A DNA stretch of 64,000 nt, taken from positions 186,001 to 250,000 of the forward strand of contig NZ_AP024325.1 of NCBI RefSeq assembly GCF_018408855.1, in the 5' to 3' direction. Positions within the stretch are counted from its first letter, which is position 1. The number at the start of each line of letters is the position of its first letter. The notes beneath the pieces were generated by a model that searched no databases, was not told the origin of the DNA, and saw only the letters and a list, made by a program, of their open reading frames with translations. Origin of the DNA: Caballeronia sp. NK8 (GTDB lineage: Bacteria; Pseudomonadota; Gammaproteobacteria; Burkholderiales; Burkholderiaceae). The position numbers and the translations under genes were made by a program. This document shows, one piece after another, positions 8,551 to 16,124 of this stretch.

Positions 8551-8888
8551 TCCGTCGAGCCTTATGGACGATCGTCTGCGGGATCCTTGGACTACTCAGC
8601 GTATTTACTTGGGCATCTATCGACGAGCGCCTGTGCAGGGTGTACCCGACGCTCTGTGTGCCGCGCGCTGGTGAATGTGGAGGTGGGCTTGATGCATGTC
8701 CTGTCGACACACAAATGCTCCTCGATCTCGGCGCCTATGTACTGTTTCCCTTCCTCTTCTTTGCGGCTATCGGTTTTATTCTCAGCGGGCGCAAGCGTCG
8801 AATCTCGACGTGGTTGATGTATCTCGTGCTGGCTATCGGTCTGCATTGGGCGCTTACGTTCCTTGGTGTGCGGGTACTGCGGATTTAG
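8547..8888 (+). CDS. Small three-helix membrane protein, candidate Tae4 immunity protein
   Basis: A 113-residue protein whose start overlaps the tae4 stop (ATGA), so the two are translationally coupled. I do not recognise the family. It has three predicted membrane helices (about 6-25, 58-76 and 87-107). Positive charges (MIRR at the start, GRKRR between helices 2 and 3) place the 26-57 loop in the periplasm. That loop has four cysteines at 30, 37, 44 and 51, exactly seven residues apart, probably forming disulfides. Known Tai4 immunity proteins are soluble periplasmic proteins with a signal peptide, which this is not. Its position and predicted periplasmic face make it the candidate immunity protein, but it could have another role. 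No other immunity gene follows. Confidence 0.75.
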   Translation: MIRRALWTIVCGILGLLSVFTWASIDERLCRVYPTLCVPRAGECGGGLDACPVDTQMLLDLGAYVLFPFLFFAAIGFILSGRKRRISTWLMYLVLAIGLHWALTFLGVRVLRI

Positions 8889-8916
8889 CGCGTCGCGGCC
8901 TTCAAGATTGCACCAC

Positions 8917-10254
8917 TCAATACGCATACCGCCCCACCACCTCCGCCACCGTTCCCAACGCTTCCCTCAACGTCCCTACGTCCACCGATCCCAACGCCAG
9001 CCGCAACGCATGCGGCACAGGCGTTGCGGTGCAAAACGGTTCGGCCGTCGATACAGAAATCCGCTCGTCCATCAGCGCAGCCGCGATGCGGTCCGCGCGG
9101 ACTTCCTCGGGCATCGGCAGCCACACGAAGTACGACGCCGGGTGCGCCACGCGTTTCAGGCGTCCCAACGCGCGACTCGCGATGACCTGCCGCATCGACG
9201 CATCCGCGCGCTTCTCCGCTTCGAGCCGCTCGACCGTGCCATCGTCGAGCCAGCCGCACGCGATCGCCGTCATCACGCCAGGCGTGTTCCACGTCGTCAC
9301 CCTGATGGCGCGTTCGATCTTCGGCACCCATTCCAGCGGCGCGGCGACATAGCCGACGCGCAATCCCGTCGCGACATTCTTCGAAAAGCCCGACACGTAC
9401 ACCGTCACTTCAGGCGCGATCGCGGCGAAGGGCGGCGGCGCATCGTCGGCGAGAAAGGCATACGCGGCATCCTCGATGATGAAGAGGCCATGCTTGCGCG
9501 CGAGCGACGCCAGTTGCCTGCGTCGCGTCGCCGTCATGACCCAGCCGAGCGGATTGTGCAGCGTCGGCATCGTGTAGATCGCGCGCACGCGCCGGCGCTT
9601 GCATAGCGCATCGAGCGCATCGGGATCGAGGCCCGCGCCCGCTGCCGGCAAAGGCGCGAGTTCGAGCCGATGCGCCTGCGCCAGCAGCTTGAAGCCGGGA
9701 TAGGTCAGCGTGTCCACGGCGACCACATCGCCGGGTTTCAGAAGCGCCATCACGGTCGTCGCGAGGCCGTGTTGCGCGCCATCGACGAGCATGACGCGAT
9801 CCGCGCTCACATCGAGCCCACGGCGCAACAGATGGCGCGCGACCGTCGCCCGGTCGCGCGCGCGTCCGCCGTGCGGCTGATAGCGCAGCAGCGCTTCGAG
9901 ATCGCCCGCCGATGACAACTGCCGCAACGCAGCGCGCAGCAGCTCCGCCTGGCCGGCCAGCGCGGGATAGTTGAAGTTGAGATCGACCATGTCCGCGGCA
10001 ATGGCGACCTGATCTATGCCGAGCTCACGCGCCAGCGTCGTTTCCTTCACGAAGGTGCCGCGTCCCGTTTCGCCGCTGACGAGTCCCATCGCGTTCAGTT
10101 CCGTATAGACGCGCGTCGCCGTCACGATGCCGAGTCCCTCGCGCGCGGCCAGTTCCCGATGTGTCGGCAGACGAGTGCCCGGCTTGAGCCGGCCGGAACG
10201 GATATCCTCGACGAAGCGGTCGACGATCTGCTTGTAGCGCGGCGGTTTGGGCAT
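8917..10254 (-). CDS. MocR-type regulator (GntR HTH fused to aminotransferase-like domain)
   Basis: About 445 residues. A GntR winged helix (about 1-70, with RLKPGTRLPTHRELAAREG) is joined to a fold-type I PLP enzyme domain that holds the Schiff-base lysine in VSGFSKNVATGLRVGYV (about Lys292), the HNPLGW motif and the cofactor aspartate in IIEDAAYAF. MocR proteins bind PLP or an amino-compound aldimine and act as regulators, not enzymes. The ATG at 10254 is chosen; an upstream TTG at 10284 would add ten residues, and neither has a good ribosome-binding site. It is divergent from the DJ-1 family gene, which it probably controls through the palindrome at 10281-10296. Confidence 0.88.
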   Translation of the reverse strand: MPKPPRYKQIVDRFVEDIRSGRLKPGTRLPTHRELAAREGLGIVTATRVYTELNAMGLVSGETGRGTFVKETTLARELGIDQVAIAADMVDLNFNYPALAGQAELLRAALRQLSSAGDLEALLRYQPHGGRARDRATVARHLLRRGLDVSADRVMLVDGAQHGLATTVMALLKPGDVVAVDTLTYPGFKLLAQAHRLELAPLPAAGAGLDPDALDALCKRRRVRAIYTMPTLHNPLGWVMTATRRRQLASLARKHGLFIIEDAAYAFLADDAPPPFAAIAPEVTVYVSGFSKNVATGLRVGYVAAPLEWVPKIERAIRVTTWNTPGVMTAIACGWLDDGTVERLEAEKRADASMRQVIASRALGRLKRVAHPASYFVWLPMPEEVRADRIAAALMDERISVSTAEPFCTATPVPHALRLALGSVDVGTLREALGTVAEVVGRYAY

Positions 10255-10280
10255 GAGCGGAGGTATCGGATGTATCCATG

Positions 10281-10296
10281 ACAATCATTTGATTGT
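10281..10296. promoter_or_regulatory. Palindromic operator between mocR-type gene and DJ-1 gene
   Basis: ACAATCATTTGATTGT has two perfect 7-base arms around TT, in the 99-bp divergent spacer. It is a likely binding site for the MocR-type regulator. Confidence 0.5.
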
Positions 10297-10353
10297 ATTT
10301 GTTTTGAGCCTTAGCATGCGCCTACGTGATTCATGCGCTGAAAGGAGATCATC

Positions 10354-10968
10354 ATGCACATCGCCATTCTCACCTTCGAGGGCTTCAACGAACTGGATTC
10401 GCTGATCGCGCTCGGCATTCTCAATCGCGTGAAAAAGCCGGACTGGAAGGTGTCGATCGCGTGTGCATCGCAGGAAGTGCGGTCGATGAATGGCGTCGTC
10501 CTGAAGGCGCAAGCGACGCTCGAAGACGCCGCGAACGCCGATGCCGTGATCGTCGGCAGCGGCATGCTGACGCGCGAAGTCGTCGCCGATGCGGCACTGA
10601 TGGCGCGCATCAGGCTCGATCCCGCACGCCAGTTGCTGGCCGCGCAATGCTCGGGCACGCTCATCCTCGCAAAGCTCGGTTTGCTTCGGGACGTTCCCGC
10701 CTGCACGGACCTGACGACGAAGCCGTGGGTCGAGGAAGCGGGCGTGCAGACGCTCGATCAACCGTTCGTCGCGAACGGCAACGTGGCCACGGCGGGCGGA
10801 TGTCTCGCGTCGCAGTATCTGGCGGCATGGGTGATCGCGCGGCTCGAAGGCGTCGAGGCGGCGCGCAGCGCAATGCATTACGTCGCGCCGGTCGGCGAGA
10901 AGGAGATCTACGTCGAGCGCGCGATGAAAAATATTGCACCCTTTCTCGACGTGGCCATGCTCGCATGA
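10354..10968 (+). CDS. DJ-1/PfpI family protein
   Basis: A 204-residue cytoplasmic protein of the DJ-1/PfpI superfamily. It starts with the typical strand MHIAILTFEGFNELD, with the conserved acidic residue, and has the nucleophile-elbow cysteine, Cys99, in AAQCSGTLILAKLGLL. The C-terminal helices follow GGCLASQYLAAWVI. Family members act as glyoxalases, amidases, isocyanide hydratases or stress proteins, and the motifs here do not decide between these. AAAGGAGAT lies 8 bases before the ATG. It is divergent from a MocR-type regulator, so expression is probably induced by an amino-compound or aldehyde signal. A terminator follows at 10993. Confidence 0.85.
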   Translation: MHIAILTFEGFNELDSLIALGILNRVKKPDWKVSIACASQEVRSMNGVVLKAQATLEDAANADAVIVGSGMLTREVVADAALMARIRLDPARQLLAAQCSGTLILAKLGLLRDVPACTDLTTKPWVEEAGVQTLDQPFVANGNVATAGGCLASQYLAAWVIARLEGVEAARSAMHYVAPVGEKEIYVERAMKNIAPFLDVAMLA

Positions 10969-10992
10969 CAGCGAAAAATCGTGCACTGCAAA

Positions 10993-11024
10993 GCCTGTCA
11001 CGCCGCGCGTGACGGGCGTTTTCT
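10993..11024 (+). terminator. Rho-independent terminator after the DJ-1 family gene
   Basis: GCCTGTCACG pairs with CGTGACGGGC around CCGCG and is followed by GTTTTCTT. Confidence 0.8.
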
Positions 11025-11091
11025 TGCTGCAACCGCGTAACGAAAACGTGGCCTCTAAAGCATTAAACGCTTCGGGAAAGTCCTTAGAGAA

Positions 11092-11109
11092 ACATCAGAC
11101 GTCTGATGT
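11092..11109. promoter_or_regulatory. 18-bp perfect palindrome, operator of the GntR-led operon
   Basis: ACATCAGACGTCTGATGT is a perfect 18-base palindrome. It fills the spacer between a weak -35 (TAGAGA, 11085-11090) and a -10 (TATATT, 11109-11114), 32 bases before the GntR gene start. A repressor bound here would block the promoter, so it is the likely autoregulatory and operon-control site. Confidence 0.7.
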
Positions 11110-11141
11110 ATATTTCAGGGACTGTCATCCGAGAGACCCTC

Positions 11142-11861
11142 ATGCGCCTGAGCGTCGAGCGATCGATGAGCGACAAGATCCAGGAGTCGCTCCTCACCAT
11201 GATCCGCGAGCGCAAGCTCAAGCCCGGCGACCAGATTCCCACTGAAATAGAGCTTTGCGAGCTGCTAGGCGTTGGCCGGTCCAGCTTGCGCGAAGCCGTC
11301 GCGCAGATGATCTCGCATGGCTTGCTGTCGCGTCAGCAGGGCAAGGGCACCTTCATCAGACAAATTTCGCTGACGCTGCACGGCGGGCTCGATGATCTGA
11401 TGTCGGTGACGGACATGATTCGCAGTGTGGGTGCGGTGCCTTCGACGAGCCGCATGCAGATGGAGCACGTCGCGGCTTCGGAGAGCCTCGCGGAAAAGCT
11501 CGCCATCGAGCCTGGCGCGCCTTGCGTGAGGATCGAGCGCGTGCGGCGCGCGAACGACGCCATCGCCGCGTATTGCATCGACACGATTCCGCAGCGCGTG
11601 TTCGATGCCGCCGAGGGCGAACTGGGCGAATCGCTCTTCGGCATGTTCGCGCGCACCGGGCGTCGCTTGTCGCATACGCATACGTCGATACAGCCGACCA
11701 TTCTCACGCCGCGCGATCTGCCGGAACTGGGCGACGGTTTCGGTCTGTTTCTGCTGCTGGACGAAGTGGATTTCGATCAGAGCGGCGAGCCGCTTTGCTA
11801 TAGCAACGACTACTACAACACGAGCATCTTCAAGTTCGATCTGGTGCGCAAGCGTCGCTGA
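11142..11861 (+). CDS. GntR-family transcriptional regulator of the deoxyribose/methylthioribose operon
   Basis: A 239-residue GntR protein. The N-terminal winged helix (about 5-75) has KPGDQIPTEIELCELLGVGR and SSLREAVAQMISHGLL. The C-terminal part (about 85-235) reads like a UTRA/HutC-type ligand domain, with GAPCVRIERVRRANDA and the closing Asn-Asp-Tyr-Tyr segment. It is the first gene of the operon, 38 bases before the kinase gene. The ATG at 11142 sits 32 bases after a perfect palindromic operator. A second ATG at 11166 is possible. It probably senses a pathway sugar or sugar phosphate and represses the catabolic and transport genes. Confidence 0.88.
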   Translation: MRLSVERSMSDKIQESLLTMIRERKLKPGDQIPTEIELCELLGVGRSSLREAVAQMISHGLLSRQQGKGTFIRQISLTLHGGLDDLMSVTDMIRSVGAVPSTSRMQMEHVAASESLAEKLAIEPGAPCVRIERVRRANDAIAAYCIDTIPQRVFDAAEGELGESLFGMFARTGRRLSHTHTSIQPTILTPRDLPELGDGFGLFLLLDEVDFDQSGEPLCYSNDYYNTSIFKFDLVRKRR

Positions 11862-11899
11862 CAGGACGTGCGTTCCGTCGCTCATCGGAGGAGACACCG

Positions 11900-13165
11900 A
11901 TGGAGTTTGAAGCTTTCACCGCGCAGGAACTCGCCGCCTATCTAGGCGGCGTGCCCGACGTGCGCGCGCTGCTGGGCAACCCGGATGATCTCGAAGTCGC
12001 CGAAGTCGGCGACGGCAATCTGAACTACGTGTACTTCGTGACCAATGCGAAGGCGCGCGAACGCAGTGTCGTGGTCAAGCAGGCGCCGCCGTTTCTGCGG
12101 CTCGTCGGCAAGGCGTGGCCGCTTTCGTGTCAGCGCATGGAACACGAAGTCGCCGCGCTGCGGCGCTTCGGCGCGCTGTGCCCGCAACATGTGCCCAAGG
12201 TCTATCACGCCGACAGCAAGCGCTTTCTGATGGTGATGCAGCACCTCGCGTCGCATCGCATCCTGCGGCAAGGTCTGATCGACGGCATGACCTATCCGCG
12301 CCTCGCGGATCATCTTTCGACTTATCTCGCGCACACGCTGTTCTACGGCTCCGATCTGTTTCTCGCGCCCGACATCAAGAAGCAGGCCGCGAGCGCGGCG
12401 GTCAATGCCGAGCTGTGCAAGATCACCGAAGACCTCGTTTTTACGTTTCCGTTCGAGGATCATCCGTCGAACGTGTATAGCCCCGCTTTGCCGAAGGCCG
12501 CGATCGAGCGGCTCAGAACGCACGAACCATTGCGCCTCGCGGCGGCAGACATGAAGTGGGCCTTCATGAATCACGCCGAGACCTTGTTGCACGGCGACCT
12601 GCATACCGGTTCGATCATGGTCAACGAAGACGAGACGTTCGTGATCGATCCGGAGTTTGCGTTCTATGGACCGATGGGCTTCGATGTCGGCGCGGTGATC
12701 GCGAATCTGTTGCTCGCGTATTTTTCTCGCGACTGGCACGGGCGCATCGACGGCCGCGATCCCGTTGCGTATCAGGAATGGCTGCTCGAACAGATGACGC
12801 GCATCTGGACCGGCTTCAGCGCGCGGTTTCTCGAACTGTGGCGCGATCACGAGAACCGCAGCAAGCGCCGCTTCATCGGCGGCGAGGCGGAAAGCGGCGC
12901 GCTCACGGCGTATCGCGCGCATTTCATGCGGCGTCTGCTGGCCGATACCTTCGGTTTCGCGGGCTGCAAGATGATTCGCCGCATCGTCGGCATGGCCAAG
13001 GTCGCGGAGATCACGCGCATCGCGGATGCCGACGCGCGCGCACGCATCGAAGTGCGTTGTCTACGATGCGCGGAAGCCTTGCTCGTCGGGCGCGCATCGC
13101 TCGGCGATATCGAACAGGTGGCGCTGCTCGCCCGCGACATTCAACGCGACACCGCGACGATGTGA
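11900..13165 (+). CDS. mtnK: S-methyl-5-thioribose kinase (or 5-deoxyribose kinase)
   Basis: A 421-residue protein of normal MtnK length with the aminoglycoside-phosphotransferase-like kinase fold. The catalytic loop is LLHGDLHTGSIMVN (about 229-242, Asp233), followed by the metal-binding segment FVIDPEFAFYGPMGFDVGA, both specific to methylthioribose kinases. The N-terminal VGDGNLNYVYFV is the glycine-rich ATP loop. It phosphorylates the C1 hydroxyl of 5-methylthioribose with ATP; related enzymes accept 5-deoxyribose. CGGAGGAGA lies just before the ATG. The isomerase gene follows after 11 bases. With the next two genes it forms the kinase-isomerase-aldolase route of the DHAP shunt. Confidence 0.92.
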   Translation: MEFEAFTAQELAAYLGGVPDVRALLGNPDDLEVAEVGDGNLNYVYFVTNAKARERSVVVKQAPPFLRLVGKAWPLSCQRMEHEVAALRRFGALCPQHVPKVYHADSKRFLMVMQHLASHRILRQGLIDGMTYPRLADHLSTYLAHTLFYGSDLFLAPDIKKQAASAAVNAELCKITEDLVFTFPFEDHPSNVYSPALPKAAIERLRTHEPLRLAAADMKWAFMNHAETLLHGDLHTGSIMVNEDETFVIDPEFAFYGPMGFDVGAVIANLLLAYFSRDWHGRIDGRDPVAYQEWLLEQMTRIWTGFSARFLELWRDHENRSKRRFIGGEAESGALTAYRAHFMRRLLADTFGFAGCKMIRRIVGMAKVAEITRIADADARARIEVRCLRCAEALLVGRASLGDIEQVALLARDIQRDTATM

Positions 13166-13176
13166 CAGGAGACCTC

Positions 13177-14244
13177 ATGGCTTCACGCACGCTTCCCCCG
13201 ACGATCGAATGGCGCGACGGCGACCTGCTGCTGCTCGATCAGACGCGCTTGCCGCATGAGATCGTGGTGGAGAACATCGCCGATGTGCAGGCGGTGTGGC
13301 GCGCCATTCGCGAGCTGCGCGTGCGTGGCGCGCCCGCGATCGGCGTCGCGGCGGCGTATGGGCTATGCATCGCGATGCGCGGATCGACGGCACTGCCCAT
13401 CGCGCAGTTTCGTGCGGAACTCGCACGGCATGCCGACTACATCGAAACGGCGCGGCCCACGGCGGTCAACCTGAGCTGGGGCGTGCGACGCATGCTGCGT
13501 CATTCACGCGATATCGACGCCAGCGATGCCGCGACGCTCTACGCAGCGCTCGTCGACGAAGCCACGCGAATACACGAAGAGGATCGCGCGTTGTGCGAAG
13601 GCATCGGCGAGCACGGCATGCCGCTCATCACCGAAGGCTGCGGCGTGCTCACGCATTGCAATGCGGGCGCGCTCGCGACGACGGGCCTCGGCACCGCCAC
13701 CGCGCCGATCTATGCGGCGCATCGCGCGGGCATCGCGTTCCGGGTCTATGCCGACGAAACGCGGCCGCTTTTGCAAGGCGCGCGGCTGACGGCGTTCGAA
13801 TTGCAGCAGGCGGGGGTCGATGTCACGCTCATCATCGATAGCGCGGCTGCATCGATCATGTCGCAAGGGCTCGTGGATGTCGTCATCGTCGGGACGGATC
13901 GCGTCGCCGCGAATGGCGACTTCGCCAACAAGATCGGGACGCTCGGGGTCGCCATCGCCGCGCATCATTACGGCATACCGTTCTATGTCGCATGTCCTTC
14001 ATCGACGCTGGATTTGCAGACGCCGGGCGGCGAGCGCATCGAAATCGAAGAGCGCGACGCGGAAGAAGTAACGCATCTCGCCGGACGGCGCATCGCGCCG
14101 GACGCGATGAAGGCGCGCAATCCCGCCTTCGATGTGACGCCGCATGCGCTCGTCAGCGGCTTCATCACGGAGCGCGGCATCGTGCGCGCGCCGTTCGAGC
14201 GCTCGCTGAGAAGTCTGTTCGCCGCAGAGGGGAGCGCCGCATGA
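13177..14244 (+). CDS. mtnA: S-methyl-5-thioribose-1-phosphate isomerase
   Basis: A 355-residue protein of the eIF2B-like isomerase family. It has the substrate-loop ELRVRGAPAIGVAAAYG, catalytic Cys161 in VLTHCNAGALAT and catalytic Asp241 in IVGTDRVAANGDFANKIGT, the diagnostic MtnA pair. It converts (5-methylthio- or 5-deoxy-)ribose-1-phosphate to the ribulose-1-phosphate form. The ATG at 13177 follows ACAGGAGACC. Its stop overlaps the aldolase start (ATGA). It sits between the kinase and the aldolase and supplies the aldolase substrate. Confidence 0.94.
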   Translation: MASRTLPPTIEWRDGDLLLLDQTRLPHEIVVENIADVQAVWRAIRELRVRGAPAIGVAAAYGLCIAMRGSTALPIAQFRAELARHADYIETARPTAVNLSWGVRRMLRHSRDIDASDAATLYAALVDEATRIHEEDRALCEGIGEHGMPLITEGCGVLTHCNAGALATTGLGTATAPIYAAHRAGIAFRVYADETRPLLQGARLTAFELQQAGVDVTLIIDSAAASIMSQGLVDVVIVGTDRVAANGDFANKIGTLGVAIAAHHYGIPFYVACPSSTLDLQTPGGERIEIEERDAEEVTHLAGRRIAPDAMKARNPAFDVTPHALVSGFITERGIVRAPFERSLRSLFAAEGSAA

Positions 14245-14912
14245 TCGCGGCCGATGAAAGCGCGCTGCGCCGCGCGATCGTCGAGACGTCGCTCGAAATG
14301 GAGCGGCTCGGCATCAATCAGGGCACCTCGGGCAACGTGAGCGCGCGGTATCGGGACGGCTTGCTCATTACGCCGAGCGGCACGAGCGCGCGTGAACTCG
14401 ATGAGAAGCATATCGTGTGGCTGCCGCTCGACATCAGCGACGACGCGGAGCTTTTGCGCATCGAACGGCCATCGTCGGAATGGCGCATTCATCGCGACAT
14501 CCTGCGCGCACGCGCCGATGTCGACGCGGTCGTGCACACGCATTCGATCGCAGCGACCGCGCTCGCCATTCATGGCCGCGATATTCCCGCGCTGCACTAC
14601 ATGGTCGCGGCGGCGGGCGGCAAGTCGATACGCTGCGCGCCTTATGCCGTGTTCGGCAGCCAGCAATTATCCGATCACGCGCTCGCCGCGCTCGCCGATC
14701 GTCGCGCGTGTCTGCTCGCGCATCATGGCGTGATCGCGCTCGGCGCGAATCTCGCGCGCGCCGTGTGGCTCGCGCATGAAGTGGAAGTGCTCGCGAAGCA
14801 GTATCTGCTTGCACTGCAGATCGGCGCACCGCCCTTGCTTTCCGATCAACAGATGGATGAAGTGCTGGAGAAGTTCAAGACTTACGGCAGGCGCAACGAA
14901 GAGGATCGATAA
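14241..14912 (+). CDS. Class II aldolase, likely 5-deoxy/5-methylthio-ribulose-1-phosphate aldolase
   Basis: A 223-residue class II (zinc) aldolase of the fuculose-1-phosphate aldolase family. Motifs in order: NQGTSGNVSAR (phosphate binding), LLITPSGTSAREL, VVHTHSIAATALAIHG with two zinc histidines, and LLAHHGVIALG with a third. The same fold also contains MtnB, the dehydratase of classical methionine salvage. No mtnC or mtnD (enolase-phosphatase, dioxygenase) is nearby, so cleavage to DHAP plus acetaldehyde or methylthioacetaldehyde (Ald2, DHAP shunt) is the better reading. It overlaps mtnA by 4 bases. The enzyme class is sure, the exact reaction is inferred from context. Confidence 0.88.
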   Translation: MIAADESALRRAIVETSLEMERLGINQGTSGNVSARYRDGLLITPSGTSARELDEKHIVWLPLDISDDAELLRIERPSSEWRIHRDILRARADVDAVVHTHSIAATALAIHGRDIPALHYMVAAAGGKSIRCAPYAVFGSQQLSDHALAALADRRACLLAHHGVIALGANLARAVWLAHEVEVLAKQYLLALQIGAPPLLSDQQMDEVLEKFKTYGRRNEEDR

Positions 14913-14962
14913 GACTCACCGCAACGAAATTCGCTTTGAACATGCGTACAACGGAGACAGTC

Positions 14963-16075
14963 ATGGCCTGGAGCACGACAAGATTCGACAGTTGGGGAAC
15001 GTTCGGCAAGTCAACGAGCGCCGTATTGCTGTGCGCGGCAGCCGCGTTGAGCGGATGTTCGAAGAGCGACAACTCGTCGTCGACGAGCAGTACGAGTTCG
15101 GCGGCGAGCGCGAGCGCACCCGCCAGCGCGCCGGCGAGCGCGCCCGCCACCGCGGCGGGCGGCAAGCCCAAGATCGGCTTCTCGATCGCCACGTTGAACA
15201 ACGCCTTTTTCGTCGGCCTGAAAGCGGGCGTCGAGCGCGGTTCGAAGGATCAGGGCTTCGAGCTCGTGCAGACCAACGCGAACGGCGACGCGCAGCAACA
15301 GGTCAACGATGCGATCAATCTGTTGAGCCAGGGCGTGACCGCGCTCGTGCTCAATCCGATCGATTCGAAGGCGATCATTCCCGCCGTCGAAAAGGCCAAC
15401 TCGATGAACATCCCGGTTTTCACGCTCGATCGCGGCTCGGATGGCGGCAAGGTGACGTCGTTCGTCGCGTCGGACAATGTCGCGCTCGGGCAGACAGGGG
15501 CGAAGTGGATCGCCGAGCAACTGAAGAAGCGCTATGGCGAGGAGAAAGGCAACGTCGTCGATCTGATCGGTCTGGTCGGCACGACGGCCGCGACGGACCG
15601 CGAAAAGGGCTTTAGCGAAGAGATCGCGAAGTATCCGAACATCAAGGTCGTCGCCCGTCAGGAAGGCGCGTTCGATCAGGAGAAGTCGCTCAACGCAATG
15701 ACCAGCATCCTGCAGAAATACCCGCAGATCGATGCCGTGTTCGGCGCGAACGACGACAACACCGTGGGCGCGGAAAAGGCCATCGACAATGCGGGCCGCT
15801 ACAAGCCGCTCGGCGACAAGGAGCATATTCTCGTGATCGGCGCCGACGGCACCGCGCAGGCGCTGTCCGCGATCCGCGCGGGCAAGCAGGACGCGACGAT
15901 CTCGCAGAACCCGATCCAGATGGCGGCGAAGTCGTTGCAGTTCATCGCGGACTACAACGCGAAGAAGGACGTGCCCGCGAACTACGCGTGGCCGACGATG
16001 CTCATCGACAAGTCGAACATCGATTCGGATGAAGTGAAGAAATACGGCCTGTGGTCCGAGGAAGTGAAGCAGTAA
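14963..16075 (+). CDS. Sugar ABC transporter substrate-binding lipoprotein (ribose type)
   Basis: A 370-residue periplasmic-binding protein of the RbsB-like type I family. A signal with lipobox LSGC (Cys32) is followed by an unusual linker rich in Ser, Ala and Pro (about 33-65) before the binding fold starts at KPKIGFSIATLNNAFFVGLK. The ATG at 14963 is preferred for its GGAGA; an earlier ATG at 14942 has none. It should deliver a pentose-like sugar to the ATPase and permease encoded next. Placed after a (methylthio)ribose kinase, isomerase and aldolase, the ligand is predicted to be 5-deoxyribose or 5-methylthioribose. That is inference. Confidence 0.9.
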   Translation: MAWSTTRFDSWGTFGKSTSAVLLCAAAALSGCSKSDNSSSTSSTSSAASASAPASAPASAPATAAGGKPKIGFSIATLNNAFFVGLKAGVERGSKDQGFELVQTNANGDAQQQVNDAINLLSQGVTALVLNPIDSKAIIPAVEKANSMNIPVFTLDRGSDGGKVTSFVASDNVALGQTGAKWIAEQLKKRYGEEKGNVVDLIGLVGTTAATDREKGFSEEIAKYPNIKVVARQEGAFDQEKSLNAMTSILQKYPQIDAVFGANDDNTVGAEKAIDNAGRYKPLGDKEHILVIGADGTAQALSAIRAGKQDATISQNPIQMAAKSLQFIADYNAKKDVPANYAWPTMLIDKSNIDSDEVKKYGLWSEEVKQ

Positions 16076-16086
16076 GGGCAACCGGC

Positions 16087-16114
16087 GGCCGCGCGTTTCC
16101 CGAAACGCGCGGCC
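16087..16114. terminator. Strong intra-operon hairpin after the binding-protein gene
   Basis: A perfect 12-bp GC-rich stem (GGCCGCGCGTTT with its complement) closes a CCCG loop, with no T tract. It lies between the binding-protein and ATPase genes, where such hairpins protect the upstream mRNA so that the binding protein is made in excess. Confidence 0.65.
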
Positions 16115-16124
16115 CGCACACGGA

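Noticed and set aside
14241..14912. Naming the aldolase mtnB
   Set aside because: The same fold includes MtnB, but no mtnC/D partners are present and the order kinase-isomerase-aldolase with an importer fits the DHAP shunt.
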